Below, piece after piece: positions 57,601 through 64,000 of a DNA stretch of 64,000 nt. How positions within the stretch are numbered: position 1 is the stretch's first letter; each line of letters begins with the position of its first letter. The position numbers and the translations under genes were made by a program. This DNA comes from Actinomycetales bacterium SN12 (lineage in GTDB: Bacteria; Actinomycetota; Actinomycetes; Actinomycetales; Microbacteriaceae): positions 60,166 to 124,165 of the forward strand of contig PJCV01000008.1 of assembly GCA_002837415.1 (NCBI GenBank). The letters run 5' to 3'. The notes below the pieces were generated by a model, which did no database searches, had not been told where the DNA came from, and saw nothing but the letters and a program-made list of their open reading frames with translations.

Positions 57601-58404
57601 GTCGTGACCCTGGCGGTGGAGCACGCCATCCACCGCCCCGCCGAGTCGCTCATGGTGGTCACCGCGAGCCGCAAGCACGCGGAGCGCGTGCGGGCGGCAG
57701 TGGCATCCGCGTTCGCCGGACGATCCGACGTCGCCGCCTTCGTCGGCCGCGACACGGCCGAGCCGTTCGCCGTGCTCACGCTCGAGGAGTCCGTGGCCGA
57801 GAGCCGGGACCGCGTGATCTTCTCGCTCGGCTTCGGCCTCACCAAGCACGGACGCGTGCTCAGCGACTTCGGCGACCTCTCCCAGCAGGACGGCGAGCGA
57901 CTGCTCACGGTCGGGATGACGAGGGCGCGGCGCTCGATGGTCATCGTGTCGTGCATCCGCCCGTCGGCATTCGACGAGGGGCGGCTGGAGCACGGCGCGT
58001 CGACCCTGATGTCGATCCTCGGCGGACTCGCGACCCGCGGCCGCGACGCGCGACTCGAGGATCTCGCCGACCCGCTGACCCTGGCGCTGGCCCGCGAGCT
58101 GCGCCGTCTCGGCGCCTCGGTCGACGTCGACTATCGCGGACTGCTGCCGCTGGTCGCGCAGCATGACGGACGTGCGGTGGTCATCGAATCCGACGCCGAG
58201 ATGCGCGGGGAGTCGCTGCGCGAGAGCGTGCGCCTTCGCCCGCAGGTGCTGCGCCGGCTGGGCTGGCACTACGTGCGCGTGCACGCCTTCGATCTGTACA
58301 GCGATCCGGCCACCGTCGCCCGTCGCATCGCCACCGTGCTGGGGATCGACGAGGACGCGGTGCGTGCCGAGAACGACACCCAGCCCTTCGACGTCGATGG
58401 ATGA
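54697..58404 (+). CDS. UPF1-like helicase-fold protein with degenerate ATPase motifs and endonuclease-like C-terminus
   Basis: 1235-residue protein. An N-terminal part (about 40-290) resembles the DUF4011-type region that precedes such helicases (AHPGSLPQFITGRSTLLSNLF, then LLRPLAIRRHHADFELKL). The SF1 core spans about 290-1110: LLLDADSEQEEVLARIAAG, a P-loop-like STLPGTGGTQTV, helical insertion, AVLLVDAAAVNLAETAPAIR, IAFGDPVTQRPTPF, LTRSYRAGGEDL and LLTVGMTRARRSMVIVS. The Walker A Lys is Gly314 and the Walker B Glu is Ala835, so ATP hydrolysis is doubtful. The last 110 residues (about 1125-1225: VVIESDAEMRGESLRESVRLR, LGWHYVRVHAFDLYSDP) resemble the Vsr/MTES_1575 restriction-endonuclease fold. 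GTG follows TAGGCT at six bases. Function unknown. Confidence 0.8.
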   Translation: MWRREAKDAERATQPVAVTLGDLSNSSTGVGIAHAAEERRTSLRAQAADLGGASPLISFVDAPESVVDISRAHPGSLPQFITGRSTLLSNLFRDEVGLRTARMAAERITARNTELRTVRGIDAVRLAVGITRWRIGGAQFAAPVLLRPLAIRRHHADFELKLHGRFEVNPELVRVAREHFGLDLDPAGLASLAYDGGIFKPQPVIDQLRALTRSIDTFSVNPRLVVSTFADVADAMVRDMVDLDHPVLNALAGHVADREQVTAPRELPAAAGPDDRAPASESLLLDADSEQEEVLARIAAGHSLVVSTLPGTGGTQTVINALGGFVRSGRRVLVVSARRSTLDGVRHRLAGVGLDALAVSPDRARRDLITAITRSEKAVQPKAAELDEALVRLRTVLRDYRGALGEPVGRTGASVLDATRELARLASLPVPPSTGARLSIQTLEKLAGDRRDAAQALTRAAKLGEFRFGPDDSPWYGVSFDSAEAAQQAHELAGRLHGSAVPSLLERGYELIAQTSMRPFGTIDELGEYVRLLQGIRDSLDRFSPTVFERPLGELIQAHGSRRDAPGMSSANRRRLKKLAREYVRPGAHVSEMHEALLRIQQQRTQWQRYVEAGVAPQVPLGLSDVHVAWQRVSAELADLDRALSRREPLSSLPVARLVRTLSGLAARSAVFDNLVERTQIRDALADLGLRPLLSDLSVRHVPEERVSAELEFAWWQSLLERALQDDRSLLGANTAVVDRLERDFRLVDEAHTAMAGPLLAWNLASQWRIAIVDEPEQASHLRQALKGGEATTAEIVSAAPDLTRVLAPVWIASPYEVPLIPESVEFDAVLLVDAAAVNLAETAPAIRRARQIIAFGDPVTQRPTPFTVATVPDPDWEPEVEFDDVSVFERLAELLPVMTLTRSYRAGGEDLAELINDAFYGGEIVSLPWAGSYLGRGSLTVDYVEGGVGTPDPDSGAVESPDAEVARVVTLAVEHAIHRPAESLMVVTASRKHAERVRAAVASAFAGRSDVAAFVGRDTAEPFAVLTLEESVAESRDRVIFSLGFGLTKHGRVLSDFGDLSQQDGERLLTVGMTRARRSMVIVSCIRPSAFDEGRLEHGASTLMSILGGLATRGRDARLEDLADPLTLALARELRRLGASVDVDYRGLLPLVAQHDGRAVVIESDAEMRGESLRESVRLRPQVLRRLGWHYVRVHAFDLYSDPATVARRIATVLGIDEDAVRAENDTQPFDVDG

Positions 58405-58573
58405 CGAGCGTCAGCGGATCGTGCGCGTCGCCGGCGCGCGCCGCGCGAAGCTGACCCGCGTCGAGGGCACGAGCTCCGAGCCGCATGTGAAGACCGAGCG
58501 CTCAGCGCCGGCCGACGGCGACCGGGGACCGAACGACGAGCGGATGCTGCGCGAGGTCCCGCCGCACTACTGA
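58397..58573 (+). CDS. 58-residue protein overlapping the helicase-like gene
   Basis: Small charged protein (MDDERQRIVRVAGARRAKL, later NDERMLREVPPHY) whose ATG lies inside the last codons of the 1235-residue gene (8-base overlap), so translation is probably coupled. No domain is recognised; the C-terminal NDERMLREVPPHY looks like a conserved motif. A terminator follows. It may be a partner of the helicase-like protein. Confidence 0.7.
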   Translation: MDDERQRIVRVAGARRAKLTRVEGTSSEPHVKTERSAPADGDRGPNDERMLREVPPHY

Positions 58574-58603
58574 CCGGTGGCGTACCCGATGCGCCTGATC
58601 GAC

Positions 58604-58633
58604 AACGGCCCGCCTCTGACGAGGCGGGCCGTT
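58604..58633. terminator. Terminator after the helicase-like operon
   Basis: Perfect 13-bp stem AACGGCCCGCCTC / GAGGCGGGCCGTT with TGAC loop, convergent with mscL. Confidence 0.85.
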
Positions 58634-58649
58634 CGATCGTCGGGCGCAG

Positions 58650-59060
58650 TCAGCGCGTGCCGGCGTCGCGACGCAGCAGGTCGCGGATCTCGATGAGCAG
58701 CTCCTGCTCGGTCGGCAGCGTCTCCTCGTCGACGGCGGGGTTCTTGGCCGCCTTGCGCTCCTTGTACGTGTTCATCGGCACGACGAACACGAAGTACACG
58801 ACGAGCGCCACCGCGAAGAAGGTGATCACGGCGGAGAGCAGCTCGCCGATCGGGAAGGTCACCGGGTCGTCGTAGATGTTGCGCACGGTGAATCCGAACT
58901 TGCCCGCCTCATCCGCCTTGAAGACCATCGCGACGAGCGGATTGATGATGCTCGACACGACCGCGTTCACGATGGCGGTGAACGCGGTGCCGATCACGAC
59001 GGCGACGGCGAGGTCGATGACGTTGCCCTTGGTGATGAACTCCTTGAAACCCTGGATCAT
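58650..59060 (-). CDS. mscL: Large-conductance mechanosensitive channel MscL
   Basis: 136-residue pentameric channel that releases osmolytes on hypo-osmotic shock. N-terminal amphipathic helix FKEFITKGNVIDLAVAVVIG begins the pore helix (TM1), a short outer loop contains NIYDD, TM2 is LLSAVITFFAVALVVYFVFVV, and the C-terminal bundle helix has LIEIRDLLRRD. Start at 59060 with GAGGGAAG upstream; an in-frame Arg-rich extension is rejected. FmdB gene lies 19 bases upstream. Confidence 0.96.
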   Translation of the reverse strand: MIQGFKEFITKGNVIDLAVAVVIGTAFTAIVNAVVSSIINPLVAMVFKADEAGKFGFTVRNIYDDPVTFPIGELLSAVITFFAVALVVYFVFVVPMNTYKERKAAKNPAVDEETLPTEQELLIEIRDLLRRDAGTR

Positions 59061-59079
59061 CGGCTTCCCTCTCTGCGGC

Positions 59080-59352
59080 TCAGTTCGCGGCCGGGGCCGA
59101 CGCCGGCGCCGGCGCGGCGGTCGTCGCCTTCTCCGGCTTCGATGATGCCGAACCGGACGCGGGTGCGCCAGCATCTCCGCGAGAGTCCGTGCGGTAGAAG
59201 CCGGAGCCGTTGAAGGTCACTCCGACCGTCCCGTACTGCTTGCGCAGCGCTCCGCCGCATTCCGGGCAGAGGGTGAGCGAGTCCTCCGAGAAGGACTGCA
59301 CGGCGTCGAAGCGGTGGTCGCAGGCCGTGCACGCGTAGGCGTAGGTGGGCAT
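59080..59352 (-). CDS. FmdB-family zinc ribbon protein
   Basis: 90-residue protein beginning MPTYAYACTACDHRFDAVQSF, with a second zinc pair CPECGG and a GSGFYRTDSR block: the FmdB/CxxC_CxxC_SSSS family. An Ala/Pro/Ser tail follows. Suspected regulatory or metal role only. GGAG upstream of the ATG. Lies between the cyclo-ligase and mscL genes on the same strand. Confidence 0.92.
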   Translation of the reverse strand: MPTYAYACTACDHRFDAVQSFSEDSLTLCPECGGALRKQYGTVGVTFNGSGFYRTDSRGDAGAPASGSASSKPEKATTAAPAPASAPAAN

Positions 59353-59364
59353 GGGAGGCTCCTG

Positions 59365-59961
59365 TCAGTTCCGCGCGGGCGACAGGGTGATGGTCTGCGT
59401 CGGGGTGACGATGCCATCGACCGGCTGGTCGTGCACTTCGCGCGGCAGCGAATCGAGTACCTCGGAATCATAGATCACGGCGTACACCGGCGGGCGGCCC
59501 TCCATCGAGCCGAGGGTCTTGTCGAAGTACCCGCGTCCCCAGCCCAGACGCGTGCCGTCGCGGTCGACGGCGGCAGCCGGGATGAGCATCAGATCGACGT
59601 CGTTCACGGCGATCGGACCGAGCACCTCGCCGGTCGGCTCGGGCAGGCCGAACAGTCCTTCGCCGACCGCGTCGGAGTCGTCGGCGACGGCCCAGTCGAG
59701 CAGCCCGTCGGCACGGCTGATCGGAAGCAGCACCCGGATGCCGCGGCGCACCGCGGCCTGCACGAAGGGCATGGTGCCCGGCTCGGTCGTGGTGGAGAGG
59801 AAGCACGAGACCGACCGTGCTCCGTGCGCGTCGAGGAGGGCGTCGAGCTGGGCCGCAAGTCCCGCGGCCGCCTCGTCGCGCTGCGCCTGTGACAGGATCT
59901 GACGGCGTTCACGCAGTTCGGCGCGCAGCGCGCGCTTCTGCTGTTCTGCTTCGCTCCGCAT
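59365..59961 (-). CDS. 5-formyltetrahydrofolate cyclo-ligase
   Basis: 198-residue ATP-dependent enzyme converting 5-formyl-THF to 5,10-methenyl-THF. N-terminal KRALRAELRERRQ contains the nucleotide-contact basic residues; LLPISRADGLLDW and the P-loop-like RLGWGRGYFDKTL (about 145-157) are diagnostic. TATGAT lies six bases before the ATG at 59961, so the long upstream frame is rejected. First of a three-gene set with FmdB and mscL. Confidence 0.94.
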   Translation of the reverse strand: MRSEAEQQKRALRAELRERRQILSQAQRDEAAAGLAAQLDALLDAHGARSVSCFLSTTTEPGTMPFVQAAVRRGIRVLLPISRADGLLDWAVADDSDAVGEGLFGLPEPTGEVLGPIAVNDVDLMLIPAAAVDRDGTRLGWGRGYFDKTLGSMEGRPPVYAVIYDSEVLDSLPREVHDQPVDGIVTPTQTITLSPARN

Positions 59962-60033
59962 GCCCCGATCATACGGGGGTGACTCCGGCATCCCGCCGGG
60001 CCGTGGCAGGGCCACGCCACTATGCTGAACCGC

Positions 60034-60915
60034 ATGCGCACCATGAAGGCGGTGATTCCCGCCGCGGGCCTGGGAACCAGGTTCCTGCCGGCGACGAAGG
60101 CGATGCCCAAGGAGATGCTCCCGGTCGTCGACAAGCCGGCCATCCAGTACGTGGTGGAGGAGGCGGTGGCCGCCGGCATCCAGGACATCCTCGTCATCAT
60201 CGGTCGCAACAAGAACGCGATCTCGGACCACTTCGACTCCGTGCCCGAGCTGGAGGTGCGGCTGCAGGAGAAGGGCGACCATGGGCGCCTCGAGCGCGTG
60301 ATGAAGTCCAGTGACCTGGCGGACATCCACTTCGTGCGCCAGGGTGAGCCGAAGGGCCTCGGCCACGCGGTGCTGCGTGCGCGGACGCACGTCGGTGACA
60401 GCTCCTTCGCCGTGCTGCTCGGCGATGACCTCATCGACGAGCGCGATTCGCTGCTGACCGAGATGATCGCGACCCACGAGAGCACGGGTGCGGCGGTCAT
60501 CGCCCTCATGGAGGTGGACCCCGCTCAGATCCACCTGTATGGCGCGGCCGACGCCCAGCCGACCGAGACCGAGGGAGTCGTGCGGGTGGATGCCCTGGTC
60601 GAGAAGCCCTCGTCGGACGATGCTCCGTCGAACCTCGCGGTGATCGGTCGCTATGTGCTGCCTCCGGCCATCTTCGGCATCCTCGAGCGCACCGAGCCCG
60701 GCAAGGGCGGCGAGATCCAGCTGACCGACGCGCTGCAGGAGCTCGCAGCGGATCCGGACGGCCCCGGGGTGGTCGGCGTCGTCTTCGGCGGGCGCCGCTA
60801 TGACACGGGTGATCGGGCGGACTACATCAAGGCGATCGTGCAGCTCGCCGTCGACCGCGACGACCTCGGCGAGGAGCTGCGCCCGTGGCTCAAGCGGTTC
60901 GCGGCCGGGCTCTGA
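60034..60915 (+). CDS. galU: UTP-glucose-1-phosphate uridylyltransferase GalU
   Basis: 293-residue enzyme making UDP-glucose for wall polymers and glycosylation. AVIPAAGLGTRFLPATKAMPKEMLPVVDKPAIQYVVEEA is the N-terminal nucleotide and catalytic block; QGEPKGLGHAVL, LLGDDLIDE and VEKPSSDDAPSNLAVIGRYVLPP follow. The upstream ATG at 60022 is part of the TATGCT box, so the ATG seven bases after that box (60034) is the start. Followed by rimJ and the GlpR/SepX gene. Confidence 0.96.
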   Translation: MRTMKAVIPAAGLGTRFLPATKAMPKEMLPVVDKPAIQYVVEEAVAAGIQDILVIIGRNKNAISDHFDSVPELEVRLQEKGDHGRLERVMKSSDLADIHFVRQGEPKGLGHAVLRARTHVGDSSFAVLLGDDLIDERDSLLTEMIATHESTGAAVIALMEVDPAQIHLYGAADAQPTETEGVVRVDALVEKPSSDDAPSNLAVIGRYVLPPAIFGILERTEPGKGGEIQLTDALQELAADPDGPGVVGVVFGGRRYDTGDRADYIKAIVQLAVDRDDLGEELRPWLKRFAAGL

Positions 60916-60928
60916 CCGGGAGAAGACG

Positions 60929-61561
60929 ATGTCGACCGACATCCTGCCCGTGATGCGCTACGGTCCCGTGACCCTCCGACTCGTCAAGCCACGCGACGCG
61001 AGGGTGCTGCAGCGTGAGCTGCTCGAGAACCGCTCCTGGCTGCAGCCCTGGGAGGCGACGATTCCCGGGGGCAGCGCAGGATTCGACATGAGGGCGGCCA
61101 TCCGCCGGCTGCTGCAGCAGCACCGTGACGGTGCCGGGTACCCGTTCGTGATGGAGTACGACGGCGAGGTCGCCGGGCAGCTCAACATCTGGGGCGTCGC
61201 TCGTGGTTCGCTCGCGTCGGCGACCATCGGGTACTGGGTCAGCGAGCGCTTCGCCGGGAAGGGCATCACTCCTGCAGCGGTCGCGATGGCGACGGATGCC
61301 GCGTTCGACCAGCTCGGCCTGCACCGAATGGAGATCTGCATCCGTCCCGAGAATCACGCGAGCCTGCGGGTGGTGCAGAAGCTCGGATTCCGTTACGAGG
61401 GGCTGCGGCGGCGCTACATCCACATCGACGGGGACTGGCGCGACCACCACGCGTTCGCCCTCACGCAGGAGGAGGTTCCCCGCGGGGTGCTCTCGCGCTG
61501 GGTGAACGGCGATGTGCCTCTTGCGGCGGCGCTGCCTCCGCACGCAGATGAGCAGAGCTGA
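60929..61561 (+). CDS. rimJ: RimJ/RimL-type GNAT N-acetyltransferase
   Basis: 210-residue acetyltransferase. GNAT motif A appears as IGYWVSERFAGKGITPAAVAMATDAAF and motif B as HRMEICIRPENHASLRVVQKLGFRYEGLRRRYI, both typical of the RimJ subfamily acting on protein N-termini. It starts 13 bases after galU. The galU-rimJ-glpR order also occurs in M. tuberculosis (Rv0993, Rv0995, Rv0996). Substrate unknown. Confidence 0.9.
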   Translation: MSTDILPVMRYGPVTLRLVKPRDARVLQRELLENRSWLQPWEATIPGGSAGFDMRAAIRRLLQQHRDGAGYPFVMEYDGEVAGQLNIWGVARGSLASATIGYWVSERFAGKGITPAAVAMATDAAFDQLGLHRMEICIRPENHASLRVVQKLGFRYEGLRRRYIHIDGDWRDHHAFALTQEEVPRGVLSRWVNGDVPLAAALPPHADEQS

Positions 61562-61624
61562 AGCGCGCGACACACGCGCGGGAATGATCGGGTCTGAGCT
61601 AAGCCGCGCGCTACCGTGGTCAGC

Positions 61625-62488
61625 ATGGATGGGCCGGTGCTGAGTGGGGGCGTGATCGTCCTCGTCGCTGTGCTGCTCTGGGTGCTCTACTTCGTGCCCA
61701 GCTGGCGCGGGCGACACCAGTACTACGCGGCCGAGCGCAACGCAGTGCGGCTCAACCAGGCGCTGCGGGTTCTCGCCGAGACGAGCGAGACGCCTGACGA
61801 GGTGCGCCTCGAACTCACCGCCCGCACGGCTCTCGCCCAGCAGCGGCTGGCCAAGCGCCTGCAGGCCGAGAAGGAGAACGCCGAGCTCGAGCGCCTCCGC
61901 GAAGAGCTCGCCGCCACCCGTCGTGATCCCGTCGTGCGTCAGGCGCGGGCGCGCCGCCGCACGCGGCTGGCCGCAACGGCATCCCTCGTCACCGCGCTGA
62001 TCATGCTGGGACTCGGCATCTGGCAGATCGTCGCGACCGGCGGCTGGATGCTCGCAGCCGGGGGAGTCGTCCTCGCTGCGCTCGGGACGGCGGTTCTGGT
62101 CCGCATGGCTCAGGTCGCCGCGCGAGGAGCGCGTCGCCTGGAGCGCCCCGCCGTCGCACCGGTCGCCGAGCGCGTGTCGCCGCCGCTGCACGACCAGGGC
62201 CCCGCGGTGTGGACGCCGCGACCGCTGCCGCAGCAGCTGGTGACCGTCGCCGGCTCCCGCGCTCAGACTGCGCAGGCGGAGATCGACGCCCGGGCCGAGC
62301 GCGAGCGCGCCGCTCGACGTGCCGAGCTGCGTCGTCGCGCCGAGGAGCTCGCTCCGCCGGCGCCGACCGCACTGCCCGTCGCATCCGCTGCCGCTGAGGC
62401 TTCGCCGTACGCGGGGATGGGCGTCGTGGACGATGCCGAGATCGAAGCTCACGTGCGCCAGCTGCTTGCGCGTCGAGCAGTCGGCTGA
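61625..62488 (+). CDS. GlpR/SepX-like division-associated membrane protein
   Basis: 287-residue protein with an N-terminal membrane helix (about 6-26), a cytoplasmic charged coiled-coil-like segment (about 30-110, rich in Arg, Glu and Leu), a pair of membrane helices (about 113-155) and an Arg/Ala/Pro-rich tail ending DDAEIEAHVRQLLARR. Location after galU-rimJ matches Rv0996/GlpR and Streptomyces SepX, which join the FtsZ-SepF division complex. TACCGT lies seven bases before the ATG at 61625. Assignment rests on topology and gene order. Confidence 0.75.
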   Translation: MDGPVLSGGVIVLVAVLLWVLYFVPSWRGRHQYYAAERNAVRLNQALRVLAETSETPDEVRLELTARTALAQQRLAKRLQAEKENAELERLREELAATRRDPVVRQARARRRTRLAATASLVTALIMLGLGIWQIVATGGWMLAAGGVVLAALGTAVLVRMAQVAARGARRLERPAVAPVAERVSPPLHDQGPAVWTPRPLPQQLVTVAGSRAQTAQAEIDARAERERAARRAELRRRAEELAPPAPTALPVASAAAEASPYAGMGVVDDAEIEAHVRQLLARRAVG

Positions 62489-62515
62489 GCGCGTGATAAC
62501 CTGAACTCCGTTCAC

Positions 62516-62588
62516 GGGCCTATGGCGCAGTTGGTAGCGCGCCTCGTTCGCATCGAGGAGGTCAGGGGTTCGAATCCCCTTAGGTCCA
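62516..62588 (+). tRNA. tRNA-Ala (anticodon CGC)
   Basis: Acceptor stem GGGCCTA / TAGGTCC (one G-T pair), anticodon arm CCTCG-TTCGCAT-CGAGG with anticodon CGC, T loop TTCGAAT, discriminator A; CCA not encoded. TAACCT (62497-62502) is the -10 box. Confidence 0.95.
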
Positions 62589-62599
62589 CTCCGTGACAG

Positions 62600-62625
62600 A
62601 ACCCCCGCACTGAGGTGCGGGGGTT
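62600..62625. terminator. Terminator after tRNA-Ala
   Basis: Perfect 11-bp stem AACCCCCGCAC / GTGCGGGGGTT with a TGAG loop, convergent with the M23 gene. Confidence 0.85.
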
Positions 62626-62644
62626 CCTGCGTTCTCGGGCGCAG

Positions 62645-63256
62645 TCACGCGCTGACGACGGACCCGTTGCGCGGGAGTGCTCCTGAGAAGGTCACCGGCA
62701 CCGCGCATGCGAGACCGACATCCGGCCGATCGATCGCCTGCAGGTGCAGATGCGGCTCGGTGCTGTGGCCGCTGTTGCCGCAGCCGGCGAGCGGCTGGCC
62801 GACGACGACAGCCTCGCCCACGCGGACGCGAAGGGAGTGCTGCTGCAGGTGACAGAGCGCGACGACAGCATCCCCGACCTGCAGCAGCACGTGGTTGCCG
62901 GCCAGCGCCGACCATCCCTGTGCCGCGCGACGCCGCTGGGAGAGCGCGTATCCGACCGAGGGCAGCCCGCGGTGCGCTCCGTGATCGAGCGCGGCATCCT
63001 CCGCCGCCACCACGATGCCGTCGGCCGGGGCGAGCACAGCGCGCCCGTACCCGGGAAACGCCTGCGCCGGCTCAGTGCGCACCCACGATCGAGCACGCAT
63101 CGGAGCAGTCCGACCATGGTCGCCGAGAGGTACGAAGTCGATCGCGTACGACGAGCCGAAGAGCGGGGTCCCGTGACTGGGCACCCGGTTCGCTGGGCTG
63201 TTCTGCACCAGCCACAGACCGGCGAACGGGAACGCGAGATCGAGCGATCGGGGCAT
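62645..63256 (-). CDS. M23-family peptidase-like protein without signal peptide
   Basis: 203-residue single-domain protein of the LytM/M23 fold: SSYAIDFVPLGDHGR carries the Asp ligand, VLAPADGIVVAAEDAALDHG the core strands, and HLHLQ the final His pair (HLHFx equivalent). The N-terminus MPRSLDLAFPFAGLWLVQNSP shows no signal peptide or membrane anchor, so it may act in the cytoplasm or leave by another route. GGAG upstream of the ATG. Last gene before the rRNA operon. Confidence 0.85.
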   Translation of the reverse strand: MPRSLDLAFPFAGLWLVQNSPANRVPSHGTPLFGSSYAIDFVPLGDHGRTAPMRARSWVRTEPAQAFPGYGRAVLAPADGIVVAAEDAALDHGAHRGLPSVGYALSQRRRAAQGWSALAGNHVLLQVGDAVVALCHLQQHSLRVRVGEAVVVGQPLAGCGNSGHSTEPHLHLQAIDRPDVGLACAVPVTFSGALPRNGSVVSA

Positions 63257-63289
63257 GAGGAGGCTCCGTCCTTCCGGCCTGATGTCGTC

Positions 63290-63552
63290 ACAGTAGCGGC
63301 AACGACCTGATCACAGGAGCTTTCGGTGGCGGAGAGGTGGTGTGCGACACGCCCGGGGGTGGGTGGTGATTTGCGGGGTGTGGGGGATGGGCGTAACTTA
63401 TTACTTGTTCGCCCCAAGCGGTTGAGCGGAAGGCCTGAAGGGCCTGGCTCCCCTCCAAGTAGCGAACCACCCACCTCCAGTGTCGAGAGCTTCGGTTCTT
63501 GGTGCGGGTCTTTGGCCCGGGGAGCGTGGTCATCCCAGTCGGGGTTGTCGAT
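63290..63552 (+). other. Gene-free region upstream of the rrn promoters, with a long-range inverted repeat
   Basis: No credible coding frame. GGTGGGTGGT (63358-63367) and ACCACCCACC (63466-63475) form a perfect 10-bp inverted repeat about 98 bases apart, enclosing smaller pairings such as GGGCG/CGCCC. May be an upstream activating region or a transcript fold. Confidence 0.4.
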
Positions 63553-63580
63553 TTGACAGTCTGGCCGGATGGGTTAGGCT
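63553..63580 (+). promoter_or_regulatory. rRNA operon promoter P1
   Basis: TTGACA (63553-63558), 16-base spacer, TAGGCT (63575-63580), then TTGAGAAGTTGCC. Canonical SigA boxes in a tandem arrangement with P2. Confidence 0.85.
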
Positions 63581-63639
63581 TGAGAAGTTGCCTCGGAAGC
63601 GAGGCGCGGATCTGGTCCTGGTCCTCTCGGCGTGTCGGT

Positions 63640-63667
63640 TTGACAGTCGGTCTGGGATGGATAAGAT
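63640..63667 (+). promoter_or_regulatory. rRNA operon promoter P2
   Basis: TTGACA (63640-63645), 16-base spacer, TAAGAT (63662-63667), then TGTGAAGTTGCC. Clearly a copy of the P1 module, 87 bases downstream. Confidence 0.88.
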
Positions 63668-63905
63668 TGTGAAGTTGCCCTGCGCTTCTTGCCCTGATGG
63701 GGTGGGTGTGCGGGTGCGTCCGATCCTTGAGAACTCAACAGCGTGCACTTGTCAAATGCCAAATTATCCTCGTCCAACCCTTGTGGGGTTGGTTGAGAAT
63801 TCCTTTGGATCAATTTATATGAATGTCAGCAATGATGTTCGTCTCTTTTGGTCAGTTTCAAACTCGCTGCATAGTCGTTTTCCCGATTGTGTATGCATTT
63901 CTTTT
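63668..63905 (+). promoter_or_regulatory. rRNA leader (antitermination and processing region)
   Basis: Contains the actinobacterial leader element TTGAGAACTCAACAGCGTGC (about 63729-63748), a CCAACCC / GGGTTGG hairpin near 63775-63791, and then an unusually AT-rich 110-base stretch up to the 16S 5' end. Such leaders carry antitermination and RNase III processing signals. Confidence 0.7.

Positions 63906-64000
<95 letters not shown>

Overview
This window is chromosomal DNA of a high-GC Gram-positive actinobacterium, most likely Microbacterium or a close relative in Microbacteriaceae. The evidence is very GC-rich coding sequence, actinobacterial marker genes (CarD, Lsr2, a SigK/RskA pair, SenX3/RegX3, DtxR, an orphan WXG100 protein, DUF3263/DUF3027/DUF4032 proteins, an XPB-type helicase), several gene orders shared with Mycobacterium tuberculosis (carD-ispD-ispF beside lpqE; DUF3263-VirR near groEL; galU-rimJ-glpR), and many genes whose start codon lies 6-7 bases after a TAnnnT box, as in leaderless actinobacterial mRNAs. 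The assignment comes from reading the sequence only.

Layout. 1-5 kb: truncated HNH-type gene, tRNA-Lys, a fasciclin lipoprotein divergent from sigK-rskA, and a secreted GH18 chitinase. 5-8 kb: an unknown conserved-looking gene, pabC and an LppX/LprG-like lipoprotein. 7.5-22.6 kb: a dispersed phosphate regulon: pstS-pstC-pstA-pstB with an 11-bp-periodic PHO box, ppk with a translationally coupled MutT1-type NUDIX/phosphatase, a GlnR-like regulator, then phoU divergent from senX3-regX3. Nitrobindin, YgfZ, a methyltransferase and gpmA lie between them. 22.6-28.3 kb: LpqE-like lipoprotein, carD, fused ispDF, cysS, rlmB and an NAD(P)-binding protein. 28-36 kb: DUF4032 kinase-like protein, MsiK-type ABC ATPase, a DsbA-like protein without its CXXC, tRNA-Thr, SRAP/YedK, a YdcZ-type transporter, nitroreductase and msrB. 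36-41.5 kb: VirR-like protein, groEL under two CIRCE-type operators, WXG100, and a two-component system. 41.6-50 kb: XPB helicase and partner, cold-shock protein, acidic-tailed DUF3027 protein, serC, dtxR, a LytM peptidase and HNH nuclease. 50-54 kb: tRNA-Arg, lsr2, and a LuxR/GAF regulator divergent from a DUF485-SSS acetate/monocarboxylate uptake pair. 54-59 kb: an alkyltransferase-like protein lacking its catalytic Cys, a 1235-residue UPF1-like protein with broken ATPase motifs plus an endonuclease-like C-terminus, and a small overlapping companion. 59-64 kb: mscL, FmdB, 5-formyl-THF cyclo-ligase, galU-rimJ-sepX/glpR, tRNA-Ala, an M23 peptidase, and the tandem promoters, leader and 5' end of an rRNA operon.

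No prophage, insertion sequence or CRISPR array was found; this looks like core chromosome. The most unusual items are three enzyme-like proteins that kept their fold signatures but lost key catalytic residues (DsbA-like SAGA, alkyltransferase PVHR, helicase GTGG/DAAA), a family of long perfect intergenic palindromes, the doubled CIRCE, and the frequent hexamer GGATGC/GCATCC.
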